The notes below the pieces were generated by a model. That model did no database searches. It was not told the DNA's origin and was given only the letters and a program-made list of their open reading frames with translations. From positions 1 through 45,315 of the forward strand of contig MFRM01000024.1 in NCBI GenBank assembly GCA_001784555.1: 45,315 nucleotides of DNA, written 5' to 3'. Position numbers and translations under genes: made by a program. Position 1 is the first letter of the stretch. Each line of letters begins with the position of its first letter. Origin of the DNA: Candidatus Melainabacteria bacterium RIFCSPHIGHO2_02_FULL_34_12 (lineage in GTDB: Bacteria > Cyanobacteriota > Vampirovibrionia > 2-02-FULL-35-15). Shown one piece after another: positions 7,792 to 16,062 of the stretch.

Positions 7792-9123
7792 TTATTCCTC
7801 ATCCTCACCCTGAACCAGATCTTTCCATTCAGGACTTTTTTCTATTTCAGAGGCTATTTCAGAGATTTGTTGTGAGGGTGCTTTTTTCTTTGGTCGTAAA
7901 ATACTTTTTATTACAGGTTTTTTTTCTTTTTCTTCAGGTAATTCATCATCTTCTTCATATTCAAATTGTGGCTGTGATACTTCTATCTGTGGTTCTATTT
8001 TTTGTTCAGGAATAACAGATTCTTTGTCCAGTTCTTCAGCTTCTTCTCTGGTCCTTTCAAATGTATTGCCTAAATCAATTTTTTTCTTGGTTGGGGCAGG
8101 GGGTTCTGCCTTTACATCTATTGCTTCACTAATAATTTCATGAGGGACTTCAAGGACTTCTTCATCTACAGCATCAAACACTGTAGCTTCTTCAGGCTTA
8201 TTTTCTTTGCTAAAAGGAAAAGTTTCAACCTGTTTTGGCATCTGAATTAAAGGTTCATCGTTTAAAAGTTCACTCTTTAGTTTTGCTTCTTCAAACGTAA
8301 AATCAACTTCTTCTTCAACTAATGGCAAAGCAGTTTCACTTTCTTCAAATAAAACAGTCTGTGACTGCCCGGTATCTACTGGTATTTCTTCTTCAAAATA
8401 AATCTCTGGTTCCTTTACTTCAATATTTGCAATAAGATTTGTAAGAACACCAAGCTGCGTAGAAAAGCTGGCATCCAGCTGACCTGATTTTGTTTCCACG
8501 ATACAGCTTCCTGGATCAACAGACTCTTTAGCAAGAGGAATTATGTTAATTCCCCTAGGGAATAATTTTTCAAGTTCTGGAATACTTTCCTGAAGTTTTG
8601 CTAATTCAGAAGGATTTACATAGACCTGAACCCTGTCTGTATCAGGAGTAGCTCTTTTAATTGCTTCTACTACCTGTACCTTTAGAACATTTGGATCAAC
8701 CGAAGCTTCATATCTTATTATTTTTTTAGCAAGATCCAATGCAATATTAATAATGTCAGAATGAGCCTGGTTTAATGCTTTTACTTTTACTTCAAAAAGC
8801 TCTTTTAGAATTTCTTTTGCCTTATTTTTAATTTGTTCTGCTTCAACAGTTGCCGCGTTAAGTGTTTCGTTATAAACCTGCTCCTTAAGTGTTTTTGCTT
8901 CAAGGTTAGTTGTTCTGATTATTTCTTTTACTTTTTCTTCTGCTTCCTTTAACTTCCTTTGAGATTCTGCAAGTACTTTTTCTGCTTCTTGTCTTATAAA
9001 ATTTGCTTCCTGTTTTGCTTTATGAATTTCAAGCTCTATTGCTCTAGTAGTTTCACCGGCATGAACAGTTTTAACTGATGAAACAGTTCGTAATGTTGAT
9101 AATTTTCTTTTCTTTATTAGCAT
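7792..9123 (-). CDS. fliH: Flagellar assembly protein FliH with acidic C-terminal extension
   Basis: Residues about 30-115 are the Ala/Glu/Lys-rich coiled coil of FliH, the stator-like regulator of the export ATPase FliI. Residues about 120-235 match the FliH C-terminal domain (LDLAKKIIRYEASVDPNVLKVQVVEAIKRA; DPGSCIVETKSGQLDASFSTQLGVL). Usual FliH proteins end there at 220-260 residues; this one continues for about 200 more, a Glu/Pro-rich low-complexity tail ending in a basic block (KSILRPKKKAPSQQ) and a short helix. The start ATG directly abuts the stop of the preceding gene (TAAATG), so translation is probably coupled. It is the last gene of the operon visible here; fliI is not present downstream. 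Confidence 0.85.
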   Translation of the reverse strand: MLIKKRKLSTLRTVSSVKTVHAGETTRAIELEIHKAKQEANFIRQEAEKVLAESQRKLKEAEEKVKEIIRTTNLEAKTLKEQVYNETLNAATVEAEQIKNKAKEILKELFEVKVKALNQAHSDIINIALDLAKKIIRYEASVDPNVLKVQVVEAIKRATPDTDRVQVYVNPSELAKLQESIPELEKLFPRGINIIPLAKESVDPGSCIVETKSGQLDASFSTQLGVLTNLIANIEVKEPEIYFEEEIPVDTGQSQTVLFEESETALPLVEEEVDFTFEEAKLKSELLNDEPLIQMPKQVETFPFSKENKPEEATVFDAVDEEVLEVPHEIISEAIDVKAEPPAPTKKKIDLGNTFERTREEAEELDKESVIPEQKIEPQIEVSQPQFEYEEDDELPEEKEKKPVIKSILRPKKKAPSQQISEIASEIEKSPEWKDLVQGEDEE

Positions 9124-9516
9124 TTATTGTTTTCCCAGATCAGCCAGTGTTCTGTCTATGATTTTCATAATTTCCTGGGATAAAATTACTGGTTTTCCCT
9201 TTTTTTGTTTTCCTGATTTTATGAGCAGATATTCTCTTATGGCTGGTCTTTGTGCATCTGCAAAGTTTATCAGCTTTTGGTTATCAACTTCTTTTTTACA
9301 TTCACTTAATATTTTCTGAAGCTCAGGCCATGTTTGGTAAAAAGGCGTCCAGTCCAGCTTTTCAACATCACTGCCTGTCTGCTCTTCAATCTCAGCAAGT
9401 CTTTTTACTACTTCAGGACTGAAGTGAGATATTAAAAGCCTCTGCTGAGGCTTTGGCATTGTGCGCAGAATTAGCGACAATGTAAGAAGTTTTATATCTT
9501 TTGGTAGAACAGGCAT
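9124..9516 (-). CDS. Short protein at the fliG position, possible reduced FliG-like domain
   Basis: It lies between fliF and fliH, where fliG (about 330 residues) normally sits, but the product has only 130 residues. The helical segment LLTLSLILRTMPKPQQRLLISHFSPEVVKRLAEIEE is reminiscent of one FliG armadillo-like repeat. I cannot recognise the charged torque helix or the EHPQ motif of FliG. The open frame extends up to 9576, but its first 20 codons are the palindromic repeat at 9535-9564; the ATG at 9516 follows GGAG at a good distance and is the better start. It may be a switch-complex adaptor with the true fliG elsewhere. Confidence 0.6.
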   Translation of the reverse strand: MPVLPKDIKLLTLSLILRTMPKPQQRLLISHFSPEVVKRLAEIEEQTGSDVEKLDWTPFYQTWPELQKILSECKKEVDNQKLINFADAQRPAIREYLLIKSGKQKKGKPVILSQEIMKIIDRTLADLGKQ

Positions 9517-9534
9517 TTTATACTCCAGACACGC

Positions 9535-9564
9535 TGTAGAGACGCAGTTAACTGCGTCTCTACA
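9535..9564. repeat. 30-bp perfect palindrome (GTAGAGACG type)
   Basis: TGTAGAGACGCAGTT is followed directly by its exact reverse complement, with no loop. It sits just upstream of the short gene after fliF and creates a false N-terminal extension in its open frame. Confidence 0.88.
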
Positions 9565-9746
9565 AGGCATTTGCATGTTATATCTCTTATGCCCTGCTAA
9601 ATGATTTAAAAAATCAGAGGATCAGAGGACATAGCAAAGAATTCCAATATTTATAAATGGTTATCCCTAGATAAATTGTACTAGGATTTAAAAATTTGTT
9701 ATCTAGTGATTTATTCAGAGGATAAAAATCTAACTATTGGTAATTT

Positions 9747-11351
9747 CTAAATCCTACCGGCTGCTGTTCCTTCTTCAAGCCATATTTGTAATTTGCTTGC
9801 TAGAAATTCTGGTTTTTCAGATGCTGCTTCTTTTAGTCCTGATATTATTCCGCCAAGATCAGGTTGTTGTGCAGTAAGTTGTTGTCTTTGTTGTTCAAGA
9901 AGTTGTTCCTGTGTCTGAGCACCTTGTCTTGGTAATTGATTTTGTTGCATTGCCTGATTAATTTGAGAAATAGTGCTTTGTGTCTGAGGCGGTACTGCTG
10001 GTCTTCTAAATGATCCTATGAACATAAGAAATGCAATTATTCCAACTGTAATTGTTACCCAACGAGGTAAGTTTTTAACATAAGAAATTACTTGTTCAAT
10101 AAAGCCACCAAAATTAGGAAGTACAGGTGCATTTGCTGCTGCTGTCTTGCGAGTCTTACTGGATGCAAACTCAGTGACATTTATAACCACATCATCAACT
10201 GATGTAGTAGGACTTGTAATTGCTGCTATGCCTTCTTTTAATTGTTTAACTGAAACTCTTGGAAGAACATCGCTATTTAATGCCACTGCAACAGATATTT
10301 TTGTAATTCTGCCTGGCGGTGTTGAAATTGATTTTTGTTTAAAGCTGGGATATTTCTGAGTAATTCTATTGCTTCTTATGTAATTTTTATCTCCACCTGA
10401 AATTGCAGGACCTGTAGCAGCTCCTTCTGAATCCTGACCAAGTCTTTCATCCCCAATTTGTTCCTGACCAACTACTCCGTCTGCAAATGTAGTTGCATTT
10501 TCTTCTATTTTTCTTCTGCTTATGTCTGAACTTACTCTTACTATGAAATTGCTTAATCCAAGTAATGGGCTTAAGTATTCTTCAATTCTTTTTTGAACAA
10601 TTTTATTTACTTTTTCTGATTCTTCAAGAAGTTCGCTGGCTGCCATTTCTTCGGTTTCAACTGCTGAATAAGTAATTCCGTTTGTATCAATGATAGAAAT
10701 ACTGTTTTTTTGGAGATTAGGCACATAGCCTACAAGAAGATTAATAACACTTCTTACCTGTACTCGTGAAAGTTTTGAATCAACCTCAGCAAGTTCAACC
10801 TGAACTGTAGCTGTAGTAGGAGACTGGAACTGATTAAATAACTGAGGCTCAGGAATACTTACACGAACTGTGGACCATTTAATTCCTGTCATTCTGCTGA
10901 CAATGCGGGATAAATCACCATTTACAGCTCTCATCATTTTAATTCTTTTATCGTAATCTGATGCTGCCCAGTCACTTTTATCAAATAAATTGAATCCATC
11001 TTCCTGCAGTAAATCACTTCTAGCAAGGGTTATTGCTGCTTTGTCAAATTCTTTTTGATAAACTTTGACATTTACTTTTCCAGGTAGATCGCTGTCTGAA
11101 ATTTTTCCGTCAATTTCATTTGCTTTTAATTTAGTTACAACTTCAAATGCTCTGTCCTGATCAATACTTTTAACTAAATCTATTTCTCCGCCTTTGCTAG
11201 TACCCTTTGACCAGGCAAAAACCACAATGAGGACAGCAATAACTATTGTTACAATTCCTGCACCAACCATAACCATTTTTCTGTTTTGTCCAAGATTATT
11301 AAATGCTTCCTGAACATTTGGTGCTCTTAATTGTGTTTGTTCTGTTGCCAT
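9747..11351 (-). CDS. fliF: Flagellar MS-ring protein FliF
   Basis: This 534-residue membrane protein forms the MS ring, the base of the flagellar rotor and the housing of the export gate. Transmembrane segments lie near residues 26-47 and 429-446. Between them are the secretin-like ring-building motifs, for example FEVVTKLKANEIDGKI and IKMMRAVNGDLSRIVSRMTGIKWSTVRVSIPEPQLF, the latter very typical of FliF. The cytoplasmic C terminus, which normally binds FliG, ends in FLASKLQIWLEEG. The length is normal. About 230 bp separate it from the next gene downstream, a gap containing the 9535 palindrome. No strong ribosome site precedes the ATG. Confidence 0.93.
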   Translation of the reverse strand: MATEQTQLRAPNVQEAFNNLGQNRKMVMVGAGIVTIVIAVLIVVFAWSKGTSKGGEIDLVKSIDQDRAFEVVTKLKANEIDGKISDSDLPGKVNVKVYQKEFDKAAITLARSDLLQEDGFNLFDKSDWAASDYDKRIKMMRAVNGDLSRIVSRMTGIKWSTVRVSIPEPQLFNQFQSPTTATVQVELAEVDSKLSRVQVRSVINLLVGYVPNLQKNSISIIDTNGITYSAVETEEMAASELLEESEKVNKIVQKRIEEYLSPLLGLSNFIVRVSSDISRRKIEENATTFADGVVGQEQIGDERLGQDSEGAATGPAISGGDKNYIRSNRITQKYPSFKQKSISTPPGRITKISVAVALNSDVLPRVSVKQLKEGIAAITSPTTSVDDVVINVTEFASSKTRKTAAANAPVLPNFGGFIEQVISYVKNLPRWVTITVGIIAFLMFIGSFRRPAVPPQTQSTISQINQAMQQNQLPRQGAQTQEQLLEQQRQQLTAQQPDLGGIISGLKEAASEKPEFLASKLQIWLEEGTAAGRI

Positions 11352-11414
11352 TTAATTTTTTTATTTACCCCTTATTTCTTTCTTACCACTTACTGCTTAC
11401 TGCTTATCGTTTTA

Positions 11415-11729
11415 TTAGACCTGCATTTGGGTGAGTTTTTCAACCGTACTGATAAACTTTCCTGCAACTTGTGTGGTTAGACCTAATGCAATTTCTTCTT
11501 CTGCCATTGCAATCATAACTTCATGGATATTAACCTTCCCTGTAGTAACTGCAGCTTCAGTTAATTGTTCTGATTTATTCATCATGGTGTTAACTTTTCC
11601 AAGCATATCAGATAATACGTTTCCAAATGTTGCACCACCAGTGCTTACGTGTCCTTGTAAATTAGGTATCTGAGGAAGTTGTGGCATTCCTGGAATCATG
11701 TTTTTAAATTGCATTGGTACTTCTTTCAT
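11415..11729 (-). CDS. fliE: Flagellar hook-basal body protein FliE
   Basis: The 104-residue product has the FliE core: GATFGNVLSDMLGKVNTMMNKSEQ, then TGKVNIHEVMIAMAEEEIALGLTTQVAGKFI and the terminal VEKLTQMQV. FliE links the MS ring to the proximal rod. An AAGGAG site lies eight bases before the ATG at 11729, fixing the start. It follows the transglycosylase gene and precedes fliF, the common flgBC-fliEF order with one insertion. Confidence 0.92.
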   Translation of the reverse strand: MKEVPMQFKNMIPGMPQLPQIPNLQGHVSTGGATFGNVLSDMLGKVNTMMNKSEQLTEAAVTTGKVNIHEVMIAMAEEEIALGLTTQVAGKFISTVEKLTQMQV

Positions 11730-11749
11730 TTTCTGATCTCCTTTTAAAA

Positions 11750-12289
11750 TTATGTGAGTCTGCCCATTACTTCTTCAACATATTTTTTTGTTTCTTTGAA
11801 CGGTGGAACTCCTTTAAATTTGTCTACATTTCCTGGTCCAGCGTTATATGCTGACAAAGCCAAAATTACATTACCTTGGTAACGGTTTAGTAAAGAAGAT
11901 AAATATTTAGTACCTGCCCTTATGTTTTCCACAGGATTTAACGGGTCTTTAACACCCATTGACTGGGCTGTCCCTGGCATAAGTTGCATTAACCCTAAGG
12001 CACCAGCCTCTGAAACAGCTGTTGGGTTGAACCTGGATTCTTGCTCTATTACTGCATTTATAAGTTTTGGATCTACATTATTTTCTTTTGCTGCCTCATG
12101 AATTACTGACTGTAATTTTTGTTTCATAACACCGGCCGAAACTTTATGCATAACGGTTGAAAAAGTTTTTTTTGCTTCTGATTTAAGATCAGAGCTTAAA
12201 ACTTTTTCGCCTAGTTTATTTATTTCTTCTATCCGTGCCAATGCAGATGAAAAACCTGACTGACTGATAAAATTATTTATATTACTCAC
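11750..12289 (-). CDS. Flagellar-cluster lytic transglycosylase (SLT domain)
   Basis: Residues about 65-175 are a Slt70-type domain: [28 protein letters not shown] with the catalytic glutamate in [17 protein letters not shown], and [12 protein letters not shown]. It cleaves glycan strands, here probably to let the rod pass the peptidoglycan, as FlgJ or associated SLT enzymes do elsewhere. The start is GTG, 9 bp after the flgC stop. No classical signal peptide is visible, so export through the flagellar apparatus is possible. Its place between flgC and fliE supports a flagellar role. Confidence 0.88.
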   Translation of the reverse strand: MSNINNFISQSGFSSALARIEEINKLGEKVLSSDLKSEAKKTFSTVMHKVSAGVMKQKLQSVIHEAAKENNVDPKLINAVIEQESRFNPTAVSEAGALGLMQLMPGTAQSMGVKDPLNPVENIRAGTKYLSSLLNRYQGNVILALSAYNAGPGNVDKFKGVPPFKETKKYVEEVMGRLT

Positions 12290-12298
12290 GTCCTAGAG

Positions 12299-12763
12299 TT
12301 AACCCCCGGGTTTACCAATATTCATTGTTTCTTTTGCAGCTGACTTAGCCATTTCTACAATGGAAAGGTTTGCTTTGTAATTTCTAACTGCATACATCAT
12401 TTCCACCATTTCAACTAAAGAATCCACATTTGACATTTCCACATATCCGTCTTTATCTGCTTTTGTATGTCCAGGCATATAAACTTTTGCTCCAGGAGAC
12501 TGGTCTGTAACAATCTGACTTACTTCAATGCCTCTCCCGACTTCATTACCAGAGAGAAAGCTAAGTAAATCACCTTCTTTTACTCCTAATTGTCTTGCCA
12601 TTACAATTGAAAAAGGATCAGCAGACTTTTGAGAAAATATAGGTATTTGTTTCTTATAGCCTGGAGTGGAAGCATTAGCAATATTTTGCGAAATAATTTC
12701 CATTCTTTGTCTCTGGGCTTCAAGACCGTTTGATGCTGAATTAAGTAAGTCGAAAAATGTCAT
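12299..12763 (-). CDS. flgC: Flagellar basal-body rod protein FlgC
   Basis: This 154-residue protein has the N-terminal rod motif (LEAQRQRMEIISQNIANASTPGYKK) and the FlgC C terminus (DKDGYVEMSNVDSLVEMVEMMYAVRNYKANLSIVEMAK). It is exported through the flagellar system and forms part of the proximal rod. AAAGGAG precedes the ATG. A 55-bp gap to flgB contains an octamer array. Confidence 0.93.
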   Translation of the reverse strand: MTFFDLLNSASNGLEAQRQRMEIISQNIANASTPGYKKQIPIFSQKSADPFSIVMARQLGVKEGDLLSFLSGNEVGRGIEVSQIVTDQSPGAKVYMPGHTKADKDGYVEMSNVDSLVEMVEMMYAVRNYKANLSIVEMAKSAAKETMNIGKPGG

Positions 12764-12787
12764 TTTTTATTTTCTCCTTTTTCCCTT

Positions 12788-12813
12788 CGCCGGCTCGCCG
12801 ATACGCCGATACG
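12788..12813. repeat. CGCCGNNN octamer array (flgB-flgC gap)
   Basis: Units CGCCGGCT, CGCCGATA and CGCCGATA plus CG, inside the flagellar operon between flgB and flgC. Confidence 0.8.
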
Positions 12814-12818
12814 CTTCC

Positions 12819-13166
12819 TTAGCTTGCTCTTACTTCAAGTGCTTTCTTCATATGCTCAAAATGATGACCTATAGATTTCACCAAAAGCATATATCGAAGA
12901 TGATTATCATAAAGTTTGGACATTTCAGATTCAAGAGTCACTTTGTTTGAATGATCTCTGTATCTTGCAGTAGCAATTACGGATTCATTTTCCTGATTAA
13001 ATGCAGAATTGTTTTTTAATCCGCTCAACACTCTACTAAAATCTATGTCCTGCCTGACATAGTTTTTTGTTTCTATGTTTGTAAGATTGTTTGAAAGTAT
13101 TTCCTGACGTTGCATGATTGCATCTGTCAGGCCCTTTAATGTATTAAATCCTTCTGTCTGAAACAT
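12819..13166 (-). CDS. flgB: Flagellar basal-body rod protein FlgB
   Basis: This 115-residue protein shows the FlgB N terminus (GLTDAIMQRQEILSNNLTNIETKNYVRQDIDF) and C terminus (LYDNHLRYMLLVKSIGHHFEHMKKALEVR). The central region is typical in length. AAAGGA precedes the ATG at 13166. It begins the flgBC-fliEF core; about 150 bp without a recognisable gene or terminator separate it from the upstream Gly-rich gene. Confidence 0.9.
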   Translation of the reverse strand: MFQTEGFNTLKGLTDAIMQRQEILSNNLTNIETKNYVRQDIDFSRVLSGLKNNSAFNQENESVIATARYRDHSNKVTLESEMSKLYDNHLRYMLLVKSIGHHFEHMKKALEVRAS

Positions 13167-13317
13167 GTTTTTTTCCTTTATTCGTACTTTATTTATTTCT
13201 TGCTTTATTTATTAATATCGGCAAGTATTTGATATTGTGGATAAAATTAGTTAAGGATTCGTTGTCTTTTATACCTTTATAAAAGAGAATTCTAAAATTT
13301 TAAGGGTAATCCCGACC

Positions 13318-14124
13318 TCAGAATGACTGAAATCTTGCGAAATCAACTCCACTTTGTATTTCTTCAGTTTCAGGATAGTATTCATCAAAGCTGCCTTCAG
13401 CTCTTTTTATTTCAGCAACTGATCTTTGATATCCAGCTAAACTAAGATCTTCTCTGTTTACTGTAGGAGGTTTCATGGAACCTAATCCTCTTAATTGAAC
13501 GAGTGATTTAAGTGCTGAGAAAAGACCCACTATAGGTCCAAGTAAAAATTGAAGTTTAGAAAATGCACCTGACTGAGTATTACCATATGGATTAGGTCCA
13601 TATGCTCCGGATGGATTTAAAGGATTAAACTGCTGCGGATATATTCCACTTTGTCCTGTAAAGCCCTGAAATGCGCCTGGCTGAGGAGGAACAAGAGTTC
13701 CGGATGCACTTAAAATAGCTGAACCTGGAGCAAGTGCCTGTGCTTTGTTATGTTTTGTAGCTGCTGGAAAACCTTGAATGAATTGTCCTTGAATATTCTG
13801 GTAGGCATTGACAGCGCCAAATCCTGTTGTCTGCGGAAAACCACCTGCTGCACCTGGGATACCACCGCCAGGAATTCCAATACCAGCTCCTGGAAATCCA
13901 ATTCCAGCAGCAGGTCCTGCTATACCTACAATTCCTCCAGGCCCGCCAGCTCCGCCGCCAGAAAATGCACCAAAAAATGGAGTAGTGTTAGAAAGCATGC
14001 TAAAAAACTTATTAAAAGTTTGACCTATTGGTATTGATGGAGAATTTGCACCGTTTCCAGTAGGATATGAATTTATAGTGCTTGTGGCACTGCCTAATAT
14101 TGCATTTAATAATCCTTGAAACAT
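13318..14124 (-). CDS. Gly/Pro/Ala-rich protein of unknown function in the flagellar operon
   Basis: The product has 268 residues. After about 55 residues with a mild hydrophobic character comes a Gly-rich stretch (about 56-100) made of degenerate GIGxPGAG and GGxPG units. An Asn/Gln/Pro/Gly-rich part (to about 185) and a more ordinary C-terminal region (PPTVNREDLSLAGYQRSVAE and ESFDEYYPETEEIQSGVDFARF in outline) follow. There is no clear signal peptide. A strong GGAGG site precedes the ATG, and the gene lies between the flgF/flgG-like pair and flgB, which argues for a flagellar structural or export role. I recognise no family. Confidence 0.65.
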   Translation of the reverse strand: MFQGLLNAILGSATSTINSYPTGNGANSPSIPIGQTFNKFFSMLSNTTPFFGAFSGGGAGGPGGIVGIAGPAAGIGFPGAGIGIPGGGIPGAAGGFPQTTGFGAVNAYQNIQGQFIQGFPAATKHNKAQALAPGSAILSASGTLVPPQPGAFQGFTGQSGIYPQQFNPLNPSGAYGPNPYGNTQSGAFSKLQFLLGPIVGLFSALKSLVQLRGLGSMKPPTVNREDLSLAGYQRSVAEIKRAEGSFDEYYPETEEIQSGVDFARFQSF

Positions 14125-14141
14125 ATTTCCTCCGTTTTTTA

Positions 14142-14954
14142 TTATGAAGATCTACCTATGGTGTAATGTACATTCTCATACATCTTATCTATGGCTTTAA
14201 GCAGTTTAAATTGTGCTCCCAGAAGATCTTTAATATGAGTCATATTCATAAATTCAGTTACAATGCTTACGTTTCCAAATTCAAGAAAACCTTGTTTTAC
14301 TCTACTTGAAGAATCTGGACCTACATCTGCTTCAAGTGCTGGTCCGGATGAATTTGTTTCTACGAAATAGCTTTTGCCAAGTGACTCAAGTCCATCAGTA
14401 TTATTAAATACAACAACATTAATTTTTCCGATTTTTTTCTTTTCGCCTGTATTTGAATCAATGCCGTTTATGCTCCCATCTTCAGTAATTTCTGCTGTAA
14501 GATCTGCCGGAATAATAAGCTTGGATGATTTAACTTTAATATTTAAATCTATTTCGCCATTGCCGTTTCTGCTAGGTAAAACAGCAGGTACTGCTGCTTG
14601 TTCTACATCTGCCAGAACACGGTAACCTTCTTCAGTAACAAGTTCACCTTCTCCGGTTAATTTAAATCTTCCTGCTCTTGTATATGCTCTTTGACCATTT
14701 GGTAATTCAATTCCAAAAAAACCTTTTCCTTCAAGTGCAAGATCATAAAGATCGCCTGTTTTTCTTAAAGGTCCTTGAGAGAAATCTTTGCTTTCATATT
14801 TATTTGCTTCGCCGTTTAAAGCTTCAGCAAATGTGGTTGTGCCACGTTTATAACCGACTGAGTTAATGTTTGAGATATTCTCAACCATCTTATTTAACGC
14901 AGAAAGATTATTTTCTGTAGATCTTAAAACTTGATATCCTGATTTACCGTACAT
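14142..14954 (-). CDS. Flagellar rod protein of the FlgG/FlgF family
   Basis: The 270-residue product has the N-terminal rod signature (NNLSALNKMVENISNINSVGYKRG), the central FlgG/FlgF domain (DLALEGKGFFGIE, AYTRAGRFKLTGEGELVTEEGYRVL) and the C-terminal FlgG-like helix (LEFGNVSIVTEFMNMTHI). It is one of two tandem paralogues, the usual flgF-flgG arrangement; which is which cannot be settled from sequence alone. At 270 residues it matches typical FlgG length. AAAGGAG precedes the start. Confidence 0.88.
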   Translation of the reverse strand: MYGKSGYQVLRSTENNLSALNKMVENISNINSVGYKRGTTTFAEALNGEANKYESKDFSQGPLRKTGDLYDLALEGKGFFGIELPNGQRAYTRAGRFKLTGEGELVTEEGYRVLADVEQAAVPAVLPSRNGNGEIDLNIKVKSSKLIIPADLTAEITEDGSINGIDSNTGEKKKIGKINVVVFNNTDGLESLGKSYFVETNSSGPALEADVGPDSSSRVKQGFLEFGNVSIVTEFMNMTHIKDLLGAQFKLLKAIDKMYENVHYTIGRSS

Positions 14955-14978
14955 TATTTCTCTCCTTTAATTACCTTT

Positions 14979-15617
14979 TTATACATTCCTTCCATATTTC
15001 TCAATAAGATCTCTGTCTGCAGAGGACTCAAGACCAAGCATTTTTTCGCTGGCTTCAAATGAACGAAATGCCATTGCAAGTGAGATCATTTCATTCATAA
15101 GACTTACGTTTGAGCCTTCAAGATAAGATTGATGAACTCTGACTGGATTATTATCCATAACTTTAATTGCAATTCTTCCGTATCTTTCAGTGCCAATAAA
15201 TATTTCACCTTTTTGATTTATATTAATATCTGTTTCTCTGGCAAGGCTGATTGGTTTATCTGTTTTTTCTACAACAACTAACTCCTTACCATCAGGAGTA
15301 CATAATTTCCCTTTTTCATTGAGTCTGAATCTGCCATCTTTTGTAGGGACTGGACCGTTTTCTGACTCTATAAGAAAGTATGCATTTCCTTCAAGTGCAA
15401 GATCAAATTTATTTCCGGTTCTCGTTAATGCTCCAGAGGTATCATCTTTTAAAGCTGTTTCACTTAAGACAGACTCAAAACTTATTGATTCAGGGATTTG
15501 TCTTTTATATCCTATGCTGTTTATATTTGAAATGTTATTTGAGATAGCCTGGATCATCTTTAATTTATGAAGCATTCCTGCTACTGCCGGGCCATATGTA
15601 TTTGGTTGGTTGGTCAT
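14979..15617 (-). CDS. Flagellar rod protein of the FlgF/FlgG family, first gene of the operon
   Basis: A paralogue of the next gene, 212 residues: LHKLKMIQAISNNISNINSIGYKRQ at the N terminus, then FDLALEGNAYFLIE and PVTRDGRF-like PTKDGRFRLNEKGKL, and the C-terminal EGSNVSLMNEMISLAMAFR motif. It is shorter than usual FlgF/FlgG, mainly in the central domain. It is the first leftward flagellar gene; the preceding 125 bp carry a plausible promoter. GGAAG precedes the ATG. Confidence 0.85.
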   Translation of the reverse strand: MTNQPNTYGPAVAGMLHKLKMIQAISNNISNINSIGYKRQIPESISFESVLSETALKDDTSGALTRTGNKFDLALEGNAYFLIESENGPVPTKDGRFRLNEKGKLCTPDGKELVVVEKTDKPISLARETDININQKGEIFIGTERYGRIAIKVMDNNPVRVHQSYLEGSNVSLMNEMISLAMAFRSFEASEKMLGLESSADRDLIEKYGRNV

Positions 15618-15686
15618 ATTTTTCTTCCTTTTTCTTTTTCAGGAAATACTACATTTAAAGCTCTTCGTTCCAAGAGTTGTGGAATT

Positions 15687-15716
15687 TATATATGACCATG
15701 TTTATGAGAACGTTAA
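15687..15716 (-). promoter_or_regulatory. Possible housekeeping-type promoter of the flagellar operon
   Basis: On the minus strand TTAACG is followed after 18 bp by TATATA, about 70 bp before the first rod gene. Only moderate agreement with the sigma70 consensus. I found no convincing -24/-12 (sigma54) site in this gap. Confidence 0.3.
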
Positions 15717-15742
15717 ATTCAAAAAAAATGAAAGGGATAACA

Positions 15743-15991
15743 TTAAAAAGAAGTTCTTTTTATAAACTTAAGGGAATGTTTTAAATCTGGCATATTAAGT
15801 TTCCCACTAATTACAGTAATAGCTCCGCTTACTACATGTGCAGGCTTAATAGCTTCATTGTTTGGTTTCAAATCTTTTAGTTCTACAACTCTTCCTTTAA
15901 TATGTTTTGGAAGATGAGCATAATATTCTATCTCTATTCGAGTCTTTTCAACTGTTTCTTGATCTAAATTTGTTTCAGTGTCTTCAAGCAT
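15743..15991 (-). CDS. Small conserved-looking protein, function unknown (82 aa)
   Basis: ATG at 15991 gives 82 residues. The frame extends to a TTG at 16009, but the ATG is preferred. The sequence has an acidic N terminus (MLEDTETNLDQETVEK) and a mixed, probably folded remainder (IEIEYYAHLPKHIKGRVVELKDL, HVVSGAITVISGKLNMPDL). It sits upstream of the flagellar operon in the same direction, 125 bp away. I do not recognise a family. Confidence 0.5.
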   Translation of the reverse strand: MLEDTETNLDQETVEKTRIEIEYYAHLPKHIKGRVVELKDLKPNNEAIKPAHVVSGAITVISGKLNMPDLKHSLKFIKRTSF

Positions 15992-16062
15992 GCTTATATA
16001 AAGAATCAAGAAAAAGAAAATTGATACTGGTTAAGAAAACCTTAATTCTTTATAATGTAAAA

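Noticed and set aside
9517-9576. N-terminal extension of the fliG-position protein
   Set aside because: The codons are the 30-bp palindrome; a good ribosome site precedes ATG 9516.
15618-15742. Sigma54 promoter upstream of the flagellar operon
   Set aside because: A TGGAACG stretch exists on the minus strand, but the spacing and -12 half do not match.
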